Source: an uncultured bacterium
GTDB taxonomy: Bacteria > Desulfobacterota > WTBG01
Reading direction: 5' to 3'
Assembly: GCA_938024025.1 (NCBI GenBank)
Contig: CALJBY010000275.1
Coordinates: 1-13,400, forward strand
Length of the DNA stretch: 13,400 nt
In this document: one piece after another, positions 1 through 7,301 of the stretch
Layout: the number at the start of each line of letters is the position of its first letter
Numbering within the stretch: position 1 is the first letter of the stretch
Made by a program: the position numbers and the translations under genes
The notes under the pieces: generated by a model
The model's database searches: none
Seen by the model: the letters and a program-made list of their open reading frames with translations, nothing else
Told to the model about the DNA's origin: nothing

Positions 1-64
1 GTCACTCCATCTGTTAACCTCTTTATAAACGGAAAATTTTATACAGCATCTGATGTCGTTAGGA

Positions 65-598
65 TTACTTCACAGCCGACTTGCTAGGCTGTTTTGGATT
101 AACGCTTAGATATGCGTCGAGAAAACGTCCCATTAAACTCTTCGCGGAATCTTTAACCGTTTCTTCCACAAAATCTCTAAACACGATACCGGTTACCTGT
201 TCCTCCCAGGTTGGTGAGCTAAAGCTGATTTTTCTGTTTCTTTCTAAGAGAACATTTTGCCGTAACTCAACTTCGATGTTATAAGCACAGATATTATTTT
301 CTTTTGTGTGTTCTGCTATCTGGACATTCAGTCGTAAACGTGCAGAACCGTGAGTGGCAAAAAAAGCCTCTTCAGATAGCAAGGGAATGCCTTCATTTTT
401 CAACAGGGACTCAACGTATGTTTTTATCATTTCTTTATTGAAGCTGACATTCACCCTTTCTGAAATACGGGTATCAATACTGACGTTGATACCCTTGATG
501 CCACGCATCGTTTCTATCTCACTTCCTGCGTGGGCGCAGGGTAGAACGGTGACCACAGCTGTCAGTGTACTAAGAACAATCCCCTTCCATGTTTTCAT
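65..598 (-). CDS. Exported periplasmic protein of unknown function
   Basis: The protein has 177 residues. An N-terminal signal peptide (Lys3/Lys5, hydrophobic core from about residue 7 to 20, Ala-His-Ala before Gly25) predicts export to the periplasm, with no lipobox and no later membrane segment. The start is well supported: reading on the minus strand, AAGGAGGA lies a few bases upstream of the ATG. The mature part begins with a 'RGIKGINVSIDT' strand, continues with an amphipathic helix and a GIPLLSEE segment, then alternating strands, and ends in a helix and 'AYLSVNP'. I have an impression of a recurring unnamed family of small periplasmic proteins with this layout (paired strands, 'vE.lLr..GI', a Thr-Trp near the middle, Asn-Pro near the end), but I cannot name a function. 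It lies downstream of the lipoprotein gene at 776-1297 on the same strand, separated by 177 bases containing repeats and two hairpins, so co-transcription is possible but unproven. Confidence 0.8.
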   Translation of the reverse strand: MKTWKGIVLSTLTAVVTVLPCAHAGSEIETMRGIKGINVSIDTRISERVNVSFNKEMIKTYVESLLKNEGIPLLSEEAFFATHGSARLRLNVQIAEHTKENNICAYNIEVELRQNVLLERNRKISFSSPTWEEQVTGIVFRDFVEETVKDSAKSLMGRFLDAYLSVNPKQPSKSAVK

Positions 599-618
599 GT
601 TCTCTTCCTCCTTAAAAT

Positions 619-650
619 TAGGGACACTGCCCTATTTCCAAAAGGGAAAT
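619..650 (-). promoter_or_regulatory. Two adjacent small hairpins in the 5' leader of the 65-598 gene
   Basis: Two inverted repeats sit side by side just upstream of the Shine-Dalgarno sequence. The first is TAGGG (619-623) paired with CCCTA (630-634), with a 6-nt loop. The second is ATTTCC (634-639) paired with GGAAAT (645-650), with a 5-nt loop. They share base 634, so both cannot form fully at once. No long T-run follows, so a strong terminator is unlikely. They could affect translation or mRNA stability of the downstream gene, but this is inference from position only. Confidence 0.35.
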
Positions 651-657
651 ACCTTAA

Positions 658-720
658 ATTAACTAAATTCAACCAATAGAACCAATTCAACTAATCCAAC
701 AAATAAAACAAAATAAACAT
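658..720. repeat. Degenerate 9-bp tandem repeat, seven units
   Basis: The stretch can be cut without gaps into seven 9-mers: ATTAACTAA, ATTCAACCA, ATAGAACCA, ATTCAACTA, ATCCAACAA, ATAAAACAA and AATAAACAT. The consensus is roughly ATTCAACCA (TGGTTGAAT on the minus strand), and the units decay toward the right. It lies in the spacer between two minus-strand genes. It could be a simple repeat formed by slippage or a set of degenerate binding sites. The register is clear by eye, but no function can be assigned. Confidence 0.6.
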
Positions 721-745
721 GATTTGTTGCTTGCCCGCTCACATT

Positions 746-769
746 ACTCCGCTACTCCATCACTCCGAT
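746..769. repeat. Three 8-bp direct repeats (ACTCCNNN)
   Basis: ACTCCGCT, ACTCCATC and ACTCCGAT follow one another without gaps, each starting with ACTCC. The array sits immediately downstream of the stop codon of the minus-strand lipoprotein gene and 25 bases from the 9-bp repeat array. It is short, so chance or slippage cannot be excluded. Confidence 0.45.
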
Positions 770-775
770 GTTTTT

Positions 776-1297
776 TTACTTCGCAGTCCCATTTTCCTCT
801 TGTATTAATTTCTCTAAAAACTGTTCATTGTATTTATCGTGCTTACTCCAATCGTAGTTTTCTATCGGCTCTCGTGCATATACTTCATAAAAAAACGCTG
901 ACCATTCTGTGTATCCATTGCGCTCATACTGTGTCCCCCCCTCTTTTGCCACAGGTTTAATTCGAACCCTTTCTCCTTCCGCCACCTTTATACACGTTTC
1001 CTTTTTTACGACTTCAGGCAGGAGGAAGCAATGATCACCCGGGAGCACCCTGAATTCACTGTGAGAGTCTTCATAGAAAAATACGTTATACATATAGAAG
1101 GTAACCACGGTAAGAAAAGCATCCTTCGTGGTAAAAGTGCTTTTGCTGTCAATTTTTTTGATGACGGTGCTTCTTTTTAGTTCGCCCTTGTCGAGCTTAA
1201 CCTTGCCATAATATCCCGACTCGGATGGCTGTTTATAAGCGGTAAAACAACCCGACAGTAAAAGCAGTATCATAATAATTCCCATGTTTCTTTGCAT
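776..1297 (-). CDS. Small putative lipoprotein, function unknown
   Basis: The 173-residue reading starts at the ATG whose complement is at 1295-1297. The frame stays open upstream to 1381, but this ATG is preferred. It has a GGGAGGA Shine-Dalgarno sequence a few bases upstream, and it places a short lipoprotein signal peptide (MQRNMGIIMILLLLSGC) directly at the N terminus. The lipobox Leu-Ser-Gly-Cys predicts lipidation at Cys17 and membrane anchoring. The residue after Cys is Phe, not Asp, so there is no classical inner-membrane retention signal. The mature part is polar and rich in Lys, Glu and aromatic residues. It contains a hydrophobic strand or helix (FLTVVTFYMYNVFFY) and two further Cys residues that might form a disulfide. 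I do not recognise a family. A TATAAT-like hexamer lies upstream at 1343-1348 on the minus strand, without a convincing -35 element. Confidence 0.75.
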   Translation of the reverse strand: MQRNMGIIMILLLLSGCFTAYKQPSESGYYGKVKLDKGELKRSTVIKKIDSKSTFTTKDAFLTVVTFYMYNVFFYEDSHSEFRVLPGDHCFLLPEVVKKETCIKVAEGERVRIKPVAKEGGTQYERNGYTEWSAFFYEVYAREPIENYDWSKHDKYNEQFLEKLIQEENGTAK

Positions 1298-2031
1298 CGT
1301 TCCTCCCTTCTTTATTATCTTAACGTTCCGCCTGTATCTATTATTATATATTCTCCTTATCTGTAATTCTCCAGTTGACACCCAATATGACTGTGACTTC
1401 TTGAAGTTAGGTTGTTACCCAACTAAATCTAAGCATTTCTCTTTTAGATAGGGTGATGGTAGGAGCGGCTTTAAGCCGCGAATGCATCGCGCATGAATGC
1501 GCTCCTACCGAAATTTCAAACATGTCTGGTTAGAAGGTATTAAGCCAGTTTTCAACTGGGATACTGGAGTTTTGTGGATAAGCAAATTATATTATCTACA
1601 AACCCTATACCACACAACGCTCCATGGGTAAAGTACGTTAGAAAGTTTATTCATGATTTCTTTAGTACCAGAAAAACCATATATACTATGATGCATAACC
1701 GTGGGATATTTCCTCTCATTATAGCTGTGTGAAGATGACCATATCCGGGTTGTACTCTTGTCGCAAGGTGGCTGAATTGAACCATGTATAGTTGCTTTAT
1801 GATTACCCTGTAATGGGGATTTTCCCATCTCTAATCCATTGTAAAACAGATAGTTATGGAGTATTTAGCGTTTCTCGCCTGATAGGTTTTTGCCTGGCAC
1901 GTTCTTTGCTTTTTAACTAAGTGTTGTCAAGGGATCTCCTTAGCATACCTCTCTTCCTCTGGGGGGATATAGTGAGGGAGGAAACTTCCACCAATCGAAA
2001 ACATATGAGGACTATGGGAGGATATATTACA
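1298..2031. other. Gene-poor spacer of about 730 bases
   Basis: No supported gene is seen here. The interval holds the divergent upstream regions of the lipoprotein gene (minus) and the small secreted-protein gene (plus), the REP/BIME-like palindrome at 1458-1509, and a perfect 6-bp hairpin at 1545-1559 (CCAGTT, TTC loop, AACTGG). A 78-codon open frame on the minus strand (1592-1828) has no convincing ribosome binding site and does not look like a protein sequence. The rest is AT-rich with nothing I can name. Confidence 0.6.
1458..1509. repeat. REP/BIME-like double palindrome (GTAG-type)
   Basis: Two REP-like units face each other. The left unit reads GGTAGGAGCG, then a GCGGCTT/AAGCCGC palindrome, then CGCGA. 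The right unit, read on the minus strand, begins with the same GGTAGGAGCG, then CATTCATG, then CGCGA. The outer 10 bases (1458-1467 and 1500-1509) are perfect inverted repeats. A 5' GTAG followed by an imperfect palindrome is the known hallmark of bacterial REP sequences mobilised by RAYT (TnpA_REP) transposases, and an inverted pair is the BIME arrangement. No RAYT gene is present in the window. The element lies in non-coding DNA, as REPs usually do. Confidence 0.7.
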
Positions 2032-2451
2032 ATGAAGAAATTATCACTTGTCTTGATGTGTACTTTTGCTTTAGGTCTGATTGTTGAAAATACCTATGCA
2101 CGAAGTTTAAGCTTTTGTAATTTTCGTCTAGAACATGAGAACCCGAGCGGCTTGTCGGAACGTTTGAAAACTGTTGATGATGAGTTGACAGTAACGCCTG
2201 CAAAAACGCTCACTGTTGATAGTTCCTCACCTGGTCTTTCAGCATCCATACCCCTTTCAGACTTTATCGATGAAGATACAGGCTCTAAAAATCTGGATCT
2301 GTTTGATGTTGACCTTAAGCAATTCTCAGAAAAAATGGAAAGCTTTGGACTAAGCCTTAAGATGAGTAAAGCGGACTTAGTTTGCAAAGAGCGTAATGAC
2401 TACTATTTTACAGGCCTAAACTATTCACTGGCGTTGTCCTATAAATTTTAA
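2032..2451 (+). CDS. Small secreted protein, function unknown
   Basis: The product has 139 residues. The frame is open from 1921, but the ATG at 2032 is chosen because it begins a standard signal peptide (MKKLSLVLMCTFALGLIVE, likely cleavage after Tyr-Ala near residue 23) and is preceded by GGGAGG about ten bases upstream. The mature protein is acidic and polar, with two Cys residues that could pair in the periplasm. It ends in alternating aromatic and hydrophobic residues (LNYSLALSYKF) with a terminal Phe, as seen in outer-membrane beta-barrel signatures. It is too short for an ordinary barrel, so it may be a small outer-membrane-associated or periplasmic protein, or a remnant of a larger barrel. 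No family is recognised. It converges with the membrane-protein gene at 2634-3260 and shares a bidirectional terminator with it. Confidence 0.65.
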   Translation: MKKLSLVLMCTFALGLIVENTYARSLSFCNFRLEHENPSGLSERLKTVDDELTVTPAKTLTVDSSSPGLSASIPLSDFIDEDTGSKNLDLFDVDLKQFSEKMESFGLSLKMSKADLVCKERNDYYFTGLNYSLALSYKF

Positions 2452-2515
2452 GCACTGCTCTTCGAATATCCCAACCCATGTGGTGTCCATAAGGCACTCC
2501 TTCATATCCACCAAG

Positions 2516-2554
2516 AAAAAAAAGCACTTACACATATTTTGTGAGTGCTTTTTT
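2516..2554. terminator. Bidirectional intrinsic terminator
   Basis: An 11-bp perfect stem (AAAAAAGCACT at 2518-2528 paired with AGTGCTTTTTT at 2544-2554) is extended by CACA/TGTG after a two-base bulge, with a TATTT loop. On the plus strand it ends in six T; on the minus strand it ends in eight T. It lies between two convergent genes and can stop transcription from both. Confidence 0.85.
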
Positions 2555-2633
2555 CATGGCTCATTTTCCTGTGCTGCCACTTCCCTCTTTGCGTATTAAC
2601 TGAGAAACGTAAGGGCATCCCCCTTCCTGGCCT

Positions 2634-3260
2634 CTATGAAGAACGGGGTATAAGGAGTTTCTGCTTCCTGTTTTTACAGAAAACTACCGCTGAACCAATG
2701 ATACAATGGCCCAGCACCTCTAACGTTTCTTCCAGGGGCACATGTACAATTTTTTCTTCCGGAATACCTTTCCACCATCTCTGATCAATGGTCTGTGATA
2801 AAACGTAGGTAAAAAATCCTATCAAAAGCAAATTGATCACAAGCGGATTGTCCAGGTAGTTCTTTAAGGTATCATACTTAAGCAATGCGATTCCAAACAA
2901 CAGCAACAGCCCAATGTAAATACCGGGGTCAGTGCCTGCAAAGTGAATTTCCCGGCACAAAATCAGGCCCATAAGTCCGGTACTCCAGAGAAAGAAATTA
3001 TGGCGGGTGATCATGTAGCGTAGCACTGCAGTGAGCACAAAAAAAGAGCTTACAGCAATAGCTGCCGGCTCTAACTCTTTTCTCCCATACGGATAATCAC
3101 CTGTGGCAATCAGGATCCACAACAATGAGGTTACCGCCAGCGGGACAAGCAACGACCAGTAGTTGATTCCTGGGTGGAGCAGTAAAAAATTTTTCTTCAT
3201 TACAGCGCTTTGCGTGATGACTCGCTCATAGATTGGCGTTTTCTTAATTTTTTGAAACAT
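2634..3260 (-). CDS. Multi-spanning membrane protein, function unknown
   Basis: The protein has 208 residues. The start is supported by AGGAG eight bases upstream of the ATG; a second in-frame ATG at codon 21 is possible. About six membrane helices are visible, near residues 33-54, 66-84, 88-106, 112-128, 138-157 and 180-196, with short loops, which places it in the cytoplasmic membrane. Polar residues inside or at the edges of helices are notable: Arg103-Glu104-x-His106, Asp159-x-Arg161-Trp162, and Glu177-Glu178-x-x-Glu181-x-x-Gly184-His185. Such buried Glu/His groups are often found in metal-binding or catalytic membrane proteins, but I cannot assign a family. No partner gene on the same strand is adjacent, so it is probably transcribed alone, ending at the shared terminator. 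Confidence 0.75.
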   Translation of the reverse strand: MFQKIKKTPIYERVITQSAVMKKNFLLLHPGINYWSLLVPLAVTSLLWILIATGDYPYGRKELEPAAIAVSSFFVLTAVLRYMITRHNFFLWSTGLMGLILCREIHFAGTDPGIYIGLLLLFGIALLKYDTLKNYLDNPLVINLLLIGFFTYVLSQTIDQRWWKGIPEEKIVHVPLEETLEVLGHCIIGSAVVFCKNRKQKLLIPRSS

Positions 3261-3618
3261 CGATTAACTCCTGATTGCCTTATCTTGTAGATCCATGTGC
3301 TTTGCTGAGGAGTCACCTTAGTAGGGGAGAAACATAGGAAAGATTTTCTTGTCTGTCAACTAAAAATAGTAACACATTTTACAGGTAATCGTGATGTAAC
3401 CCTGCTTGTATGTTCTCCATAGTTTAGACAGCTGGTTATCGTTGGCAAAGTAGAGGTTCAAGATAGGAAGGGCGTCCCTTTTACCAGCACGTGATCAAAG
3501 CATTTGTTCGTTGAAATATTCTATGCTATAGTGGGATTGTATCAAAACAAGAAACCCCTTCAGTATATGAAAAAATAGCTTGTAGGCAAGCCACCCCATT
3601 TATCCTTTTAGTGATCTC
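3261..3618. other. Divergent intergenic region of about 360 bases
   Basis: This spacer separates two divergently transcribed genes, so it should hold both promoters. A plausible promoter for the plus-strand transporter is listed separately at 3504-3532. A small hairpin, AAGGG-CGT-CCCTT, lies around 3468-3481. I see no open frame with a credible start and no RNA gene. Confidence 0.5.
3504..3532 (+). promoter_or_regulatory. Putative sigma-70-type promoter for the transporter block
   Basis: TTGTTC (3504-3509) and TATAGT (3527-3532) are separated by exactly 17 bases. The -10 matches the consensus at five of six positions; the -35 is weaker (three of six). It is about 85 bases upstream of the transporter start and oriented toward it. 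In AT-rich spacer DNA such matches arise by chance, so this is only a candidate. Confidence 0.4.
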
Positions 3619-5775
3619 ATGAACTTCAGATTCAGCTTATCGACAAACATCATTATCAGCCTCATAGCAGGGGTAGTGTGTGGAATATTCTTCGGAGAGT
3701 ACTGTTCAGGCCTTCGCATTTTCGGGGATGTGTTCATACAGCTGCTCCAGATGTCCATTCTGCCCTTCATCGCGGTGTCATTGATCGCGGGTATGGGGCG
3801 CTTGTCCTATGGTGAAGCTAAAATGCTTGCTGTCAAGGCAGGAGGATTTCTTTTCCTGTTTTGGGGTGTTGCCTTTGCCATCATACTGCTGATGCCCCTG
3901 TCATTCCCTTCTCTGAAGTCTGCCTCATTTTTCAGCAGTTCTGTGCTGGACGTAAGAGAACCGATTGACTTCCTTCAGCTCTTCATTCCTTCAAACCCCT
4001 TCAGGTCACTGGTTAATACTTTTGTTCCTGCTGTTGTACTGTTCAGTATCGCTGTCGGTATCGCACTGATTGGTGTCAAAGAAAAACAAGGCTTGATTAC
4101 CGGTCTTTCGGCTTTTTCGACAGCACTCTCGCGGCTTGCTAATTTCATTGTGTACCTGACCCCCATAGGTGTGTTCGCCATCGCAGCGAGTACTGCGGGT
4201 ACCATGACCATAGAAGAATTTGGCCGCTTACAGGTTTATTTTTTCACCTTTGTTGTTGCGGCGCTCCTTTTGACCTTCTGGGTCCTGCCCATGCTCCTGA
4301 CAACCATTACACCTTTTAAATACAGAGATTGTGTCGGCCTTTCCAAAAATGCACTGCTTACCGGTTTTACTACCGGTAGTCTATTTATCATTATTCCGCT
4401 TTTAATCGATAGCTGTAAGCACTTATTTGAGAAATACAGATTAGAACAAAAGAAAGCAGGATCTCTCGTTGAAATTATCATTCCTGTCTCTTTTAATTTT
4501 CCTACTGCCGGCAAACTGCTCGCTTTGTTGTTTATTCCCTTTGCGGCATGGTTTTCTGCGAGTTCATTCTCCGTAAAGGAGTATCCGGAATTTATTTTTT
4601 CGGGATTATCAAGCATGTTTGCTGGTGCCAATATCGCTTTGCCATTCATGCTCGATAGCTTTAACATCCCTTCTGATTTGTTCCAGCTATTCATTGGGGC
4701 ACGGGTGCTGACTGACCGATTTAAAACCCTGCTTTCTGCAATGAACTTACTGGTCTTCACCGTGGTGACCATCTGTGCTATCAGCGGGCTCCTTACCATT
4801 CGCTGGCGTAAACTTCTTCGATATGCGGTGTTGACCATCGTGATTACCCTTACAACCATCATGACAACCAGAGCTTTTTTTACCAAAGCACTAGACTTCG
4901 AATATACCAGGTATAAAAGCTTTGTAGAAATGAAATTGTTGTTTGACCCGGTGGCCGCAAAGGTTCACAAGTCTCTGCCCCAGCCCCTTGCACATCCCCG
5001 GGATTCATCGATTTCTCGATTGGAGGCAATTGGTAATCGGGGTTTTCTGCGAGTGGGCTACTTTAAGGACAGCCTTCCCTTTGCCTTTACCAATAGTACG
5101 GGAAACCTGGTAGGATTTGACATCGAAATGGCCCATTTGCTGGCGAAAGCATTGGATGTTTCTCTCGAGTTTGTGCGGATCGATCGCGAGAAGGCTGCAG
5201 CATTGCTGAATGCTGGTTACTGCGACATCGTCATGTCAGGGCTAGGAGTTTCCGCTGACAGATTGCGAGAGATGGCTTTCTCTCTGCCCTACATGGATAC
5301 TACCGTGGGATTTATCGTCAAGGACCACCGGCGGGATGAATTTAAAACACTGCAATCTATCCAAAGTCTGGAGGCTCCAAGGATTGGAGTGCCTAACATT
5401 CCCTATTTCATTGCTAAAGTTCAAGGTCGTCTGCCTAACGTGACACTGCTACCACTCAGTTCCCCCCGGGAGTTTTTCAAGAGGCAAGATCTTGATGCCT
5501 TTGTATTCACTGCGGAAGCAGGATCGGCCTGGACCCTCGTTTATCCGGAGTACTCAGTGGTCGTTCCCCATCCAGATATTATAAAGATACCGCTCGCCTA
5601 TCCCATTGCCCAAAACGATCAGCGAATGATTAACTTCATAAACGGCTGGATCGATCTGAAAAAGAAAGATAAAACAATTGAAAAATTATTTGACCATTGG
5701 ATCCTGGGCCATGGTGCCGACAAAAAGGAGCCCCGATGGTCCATCATCCGCAATGTGCTTCATTGGGTGGAGTAA
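3619..5775 (+). CDS. Sodium:dicarboxylate-symporter-like carrier fused to a periplasmic solute-binding domain
   Basis: The protein has 718 residues, against about 400-450 for an ordinary carrier of the DAACS (SDF, glutamate/dicarboxylate symporter) family. Residues 1-395 form the membrane carrier with typical N-terminal helices, an HP1-like segment (residues 250-260), the TM7 stretch FNFPTAGKL (292-300) and the TM8 stretch TDRFKT (365-370). One extra hydrophobic helix at about 402-421 follows. Residues 465-697 are a SBP_bac_3 (amino-acid-type) binding domain: LRVGYFKDSLPFAF, GFDIEMAHLLAKAL, and Arg548 six residues before FSLPY, the Arg that normally binds a ligand carboxylate. An eight-helix carrier ends in the cytoplasm, so the ninth helix would place the binding domain in the periplasm. 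By hand alignment, several cation-site residues of characterised homologues are replaced (see findings). The ATG lacks a strong Shine-Dalgarno sequence, but the N terminus fits the family. The substrate is unknown; a small carboxylate or amino acid is likely. The porin gene follows 53 bases later. Confidence 0.88.
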   Translation: MNFRFSLSTNIIISLIAGVVCGIFFGEYCSGLRIFGDVFIQLLQMSILPFIAVSLIAGMGRLSYGEAKMLAVKAGGFLFLFWGVAFAIILLMPLSFPSLKSASFFSSSVLDVREPIDFLQLFIPSNPFRSLVNTFVPAVVLFSIAVGIALIGVKEKQGLITGLSAFSTALSRLANFIVYLTPIGVFAIAASTAGTMTIEEFGRLQVYFFTFVVAALLLTFWVLPMLLTTITPFKYRDCVGLSKNALLTGFTTGSLFIIIPLLIDSCKHLFEKYRLEQKKAGSLVEIIIPVSFNFPTAGKLLALLFIPFAAWFSASSFSVKEYPEFIFSGLSSMFAGANIALPFMLDSFNIPSDLFQLFIGARVLTDRFKTLLSAMNLLVFTVVTICAISGLLTIRWRKLLRYAVLTIVITLTTIMTTRAFFTKALDFEYTRYKSFVEMKLLFDPVAAKVHKSLPQPLAHPRDSSISRLEAIGNRGFLRVGYFKDSLPFAFTNSTGNLVGFDIEMAHLLAKALDVSLEFVRIDREKAAALLNAGYCDIVMSGLGVSADRLREMAFSLPYMDTTVGFIVKDHRRDEFKTLQSIQSLEAPRIGVPNIPYFIAKVQGRLPNVTLLPLSSPREFFKRQDLDAFVFTAEAGSAWTLVYPEYSVVVPHPDIIKIPLAYPIAQNDQRMINFINGWIDLKKKDKTIEKLFDHWILGHGADKKEPRWSIIRNVLHWVE

Positions 5776-5828
5776 GCCGGGATCGTAAGCAAGCACGCTA
5801 CGGGGTCAATACGTATAACTGAATTGTT

Positions 5829-7193
5829 ATGATTATCAAAAAACCTTTCCCACGTTACCATACATCTGTTTTCCTTGGATTAGTTTTTGTCCTTTCAGCA
5901 TTGGGCAGCACTGTCTGGGCAGATTCGTCCACGTCCTCTGAAGTCGGTCCTACCTTCTTTGCTCTCTGGGAAAAAGCACAAAAGGGGAAAACGGGGAAAT
6001 TGGGCTACCACTACTACTGGGATGACGGCTTTCGCATAGATAGCCCGGGGAAAAAGCTCCGGATCAAGATGAACCTGCTCATTAATCTGGATGCCGGTTA
6101 TATCGACGCAGAAAACGATCTGGATGAGGCCTTCTCAGACCTCGAGGGCAGCCATTTTGAATTGCGAAGACTACGATTACTGGTAGCGGGAACTGTTTCC
6201 GATAACATGCTATTCAGGGTCCAATTTGAATTTGCCGGTGACGAGTTTGACATGAAAGACTTTTGGTATGGCTTCAATGGAGTCCCTTATCTTGGAAGCC
6301 TCCTCATCGGTTATTTGAAGGAACCCTTCTCCCTTGAAGAACTTACCAGTAGCCAATCCATTACCTTTATGGAGAGAGCTCTCCCAACGAGGGCCTTTGC
6401 CCCCGCTCGAAATGCCGGGATAAAGATACGTAACACTGCTTTAAGTGATCGCTTGCACTGGGCAGGGGGTGCTTTTTTGAGCATTGGAGATGTTAAAAAT
6501 GAGGACGACCTTTTCGATGTATTTAGTGAGGCAGTTGGTTATGATCTCACTGCACGCATCGGTGGTATTCCATGGTATTCCGAAGAAGATGGGAAGCTTT
6601 TGCACCTGGGTATTTCCTATAGTCATCTCTTTCGGGATGATAATGAAAGTGATGCACGAGCGCGATTCTCCTCACGTCCGGAATCATTCCTGCCAGATGA
6701 ACGCCTGGTGGATACAGGTCATTTTTTTATAGAATCAGGGGATGTAACCGACCTTGAACTGGCGATGCAGTCCGGGCCTTTTTCCCTCCAGGGAGAGTTA
6801 TTCCATGCTTTTACTGATGCAGATAAGGAAGGAGATCCCCACTTTTGGGGCTTTTATCTCTATGGCAGTTTTTTTCTCACCGGTGAATCCCGCAGGTATA
6901 ATATTGCACGGGCAACATTTACCCCGGAGGAACCTCAACACGGTTTCCGGCCCCGAAAAGGAAGATGGGGGGCATGGGAGATTGCTTTTCGCTATTCGTA
7001 TATTGACTTAAACGATGAACGCATCAAGGGAGGGAAGGAAAGAAATATCACTGTGGGCCTGAATATATATCTCCATCGAAAAGTCCGTCTGATGTTTAAC
7101 TATGTTAATGCCCGGGTAGAGGACCGTGCCGAACCGGGGATTCATGATGATAGTGCAGACATCTTCCAGACACGTTTCCAGATCACCTTTTAA
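5829..7193 (+). CDS. OprO/OprP-type outer-membrane porin
   Basis: The protein has 454 residues with a signal peptide (cleavage probably after Ala31 in STVWA-DSS). The mature part matches the phosphate-selective porin O/P family (Porin_O_P). Visible hallmarks are FELRRLRLLVAGTVSDN (110-126), repeated strands with Phe-Asp-x-Lys-Asp, GYLKEPFSLEELTSSQ (161-176) followed by ITFMERALP and FAPARNAGI, and a C-terminal strand ending in Phe (RFQITF), the outer-membrane insertion signal. The family forms trimeric 16-stranded barrels that pass anions such as phosphate or pyrophosphate, but many members have other or unknown specificity, so phosphate should not be assumed. The ribosome binding site is weak. 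The 53-base gap to the upstream carrier/binding-protein fusion suggests co-transcription and a shared substrate route across both membranes. Confidence 0.87.
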   Translation: MIIKKPFPRYHTSVFLGLVFVLSALGSTVWADSSTSSEVGPTFFALWEKAQKGKTGKLGYHYYWDDGFRIDSPGKKLRIKMNLLINLDAGYIDAENDLDEAFSDLEGSHFELRRLRLLVAGTVSDNMLFRVQFEFAGDEFDMKDFWYGFNGVPYLGSLLIGYLKEPFSLEELTSSQSITFMERALPTRAFAPARNAGIKIRNTALSDRLHWAGGAFLSIGDVKNEDDLFDVFSEAVGYDLTARIGGIPWYSEEDGKLLHLGISYSHLFRDDNESDARARFSSRPESFLPDERLVDTGHFFIESGDVTDLELAMQSGPFSLQGELFHAFTDADKEGDPHFWGFYLYGSFFLTGESRRYNIARATFTPEEPQHGFRPRKGRWGAWEIAFRYSYIDLNDERIKGGKERNITVGLNIYLHRKVRLMFNYVNARVEDRAEPGIHDDSADIFQTRFQITF

Positions 7194-7301
7194 CCGTGGC
7201 TGGCTAAGATTGCGCATTTTTGTTGTATTTTTTTAGAACAAATGTATGATATTTCTTTTCAAGTAATAATCTGATCACCCTGTGTGAAAGGAAAGAGTTA
7301 C

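Noticed and set aside
1545..1559. Hairpin CCAGTT-TTC-AACTGG considered as an intrinsic terminator
   Set aside because: The stem is perfect but only 6 bp and no T-run follows on either strand; no gene ends nearby.
1592..1828. A 78-codon open frame on the minus strand in the gene-poor spacer
   Set aside because: There is no good Shine-Dalgarno sequence, the residue composition is unlike a folded protein, and I recognise no domain. A degraded gene remnant cannot be excluded.
2516..2554. The inverted repeat considered as an insertion-sequence end
   Set aside because: It has the stem plus flanking A and T tracts of a bidirectional terminator, and it sits between two convergent genes with no transposase or target duplication.
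4236..4886. A 216-codon open frame on the minus strand opposite the transporter
   Set aside because: It mirrors the carrier domain, whose helices and motifs are clear on the plus strand. No ribosome binding site or family resemblance is seen.
7216..7240. TTGTT...AACAA pairing around a T-rich run after the porin, considered as a terminator
   Set aside because: The T-run lies inside the loop rather than after the stem and the stem is only five A/T-rich pairs, so it is not a convincing terminator.
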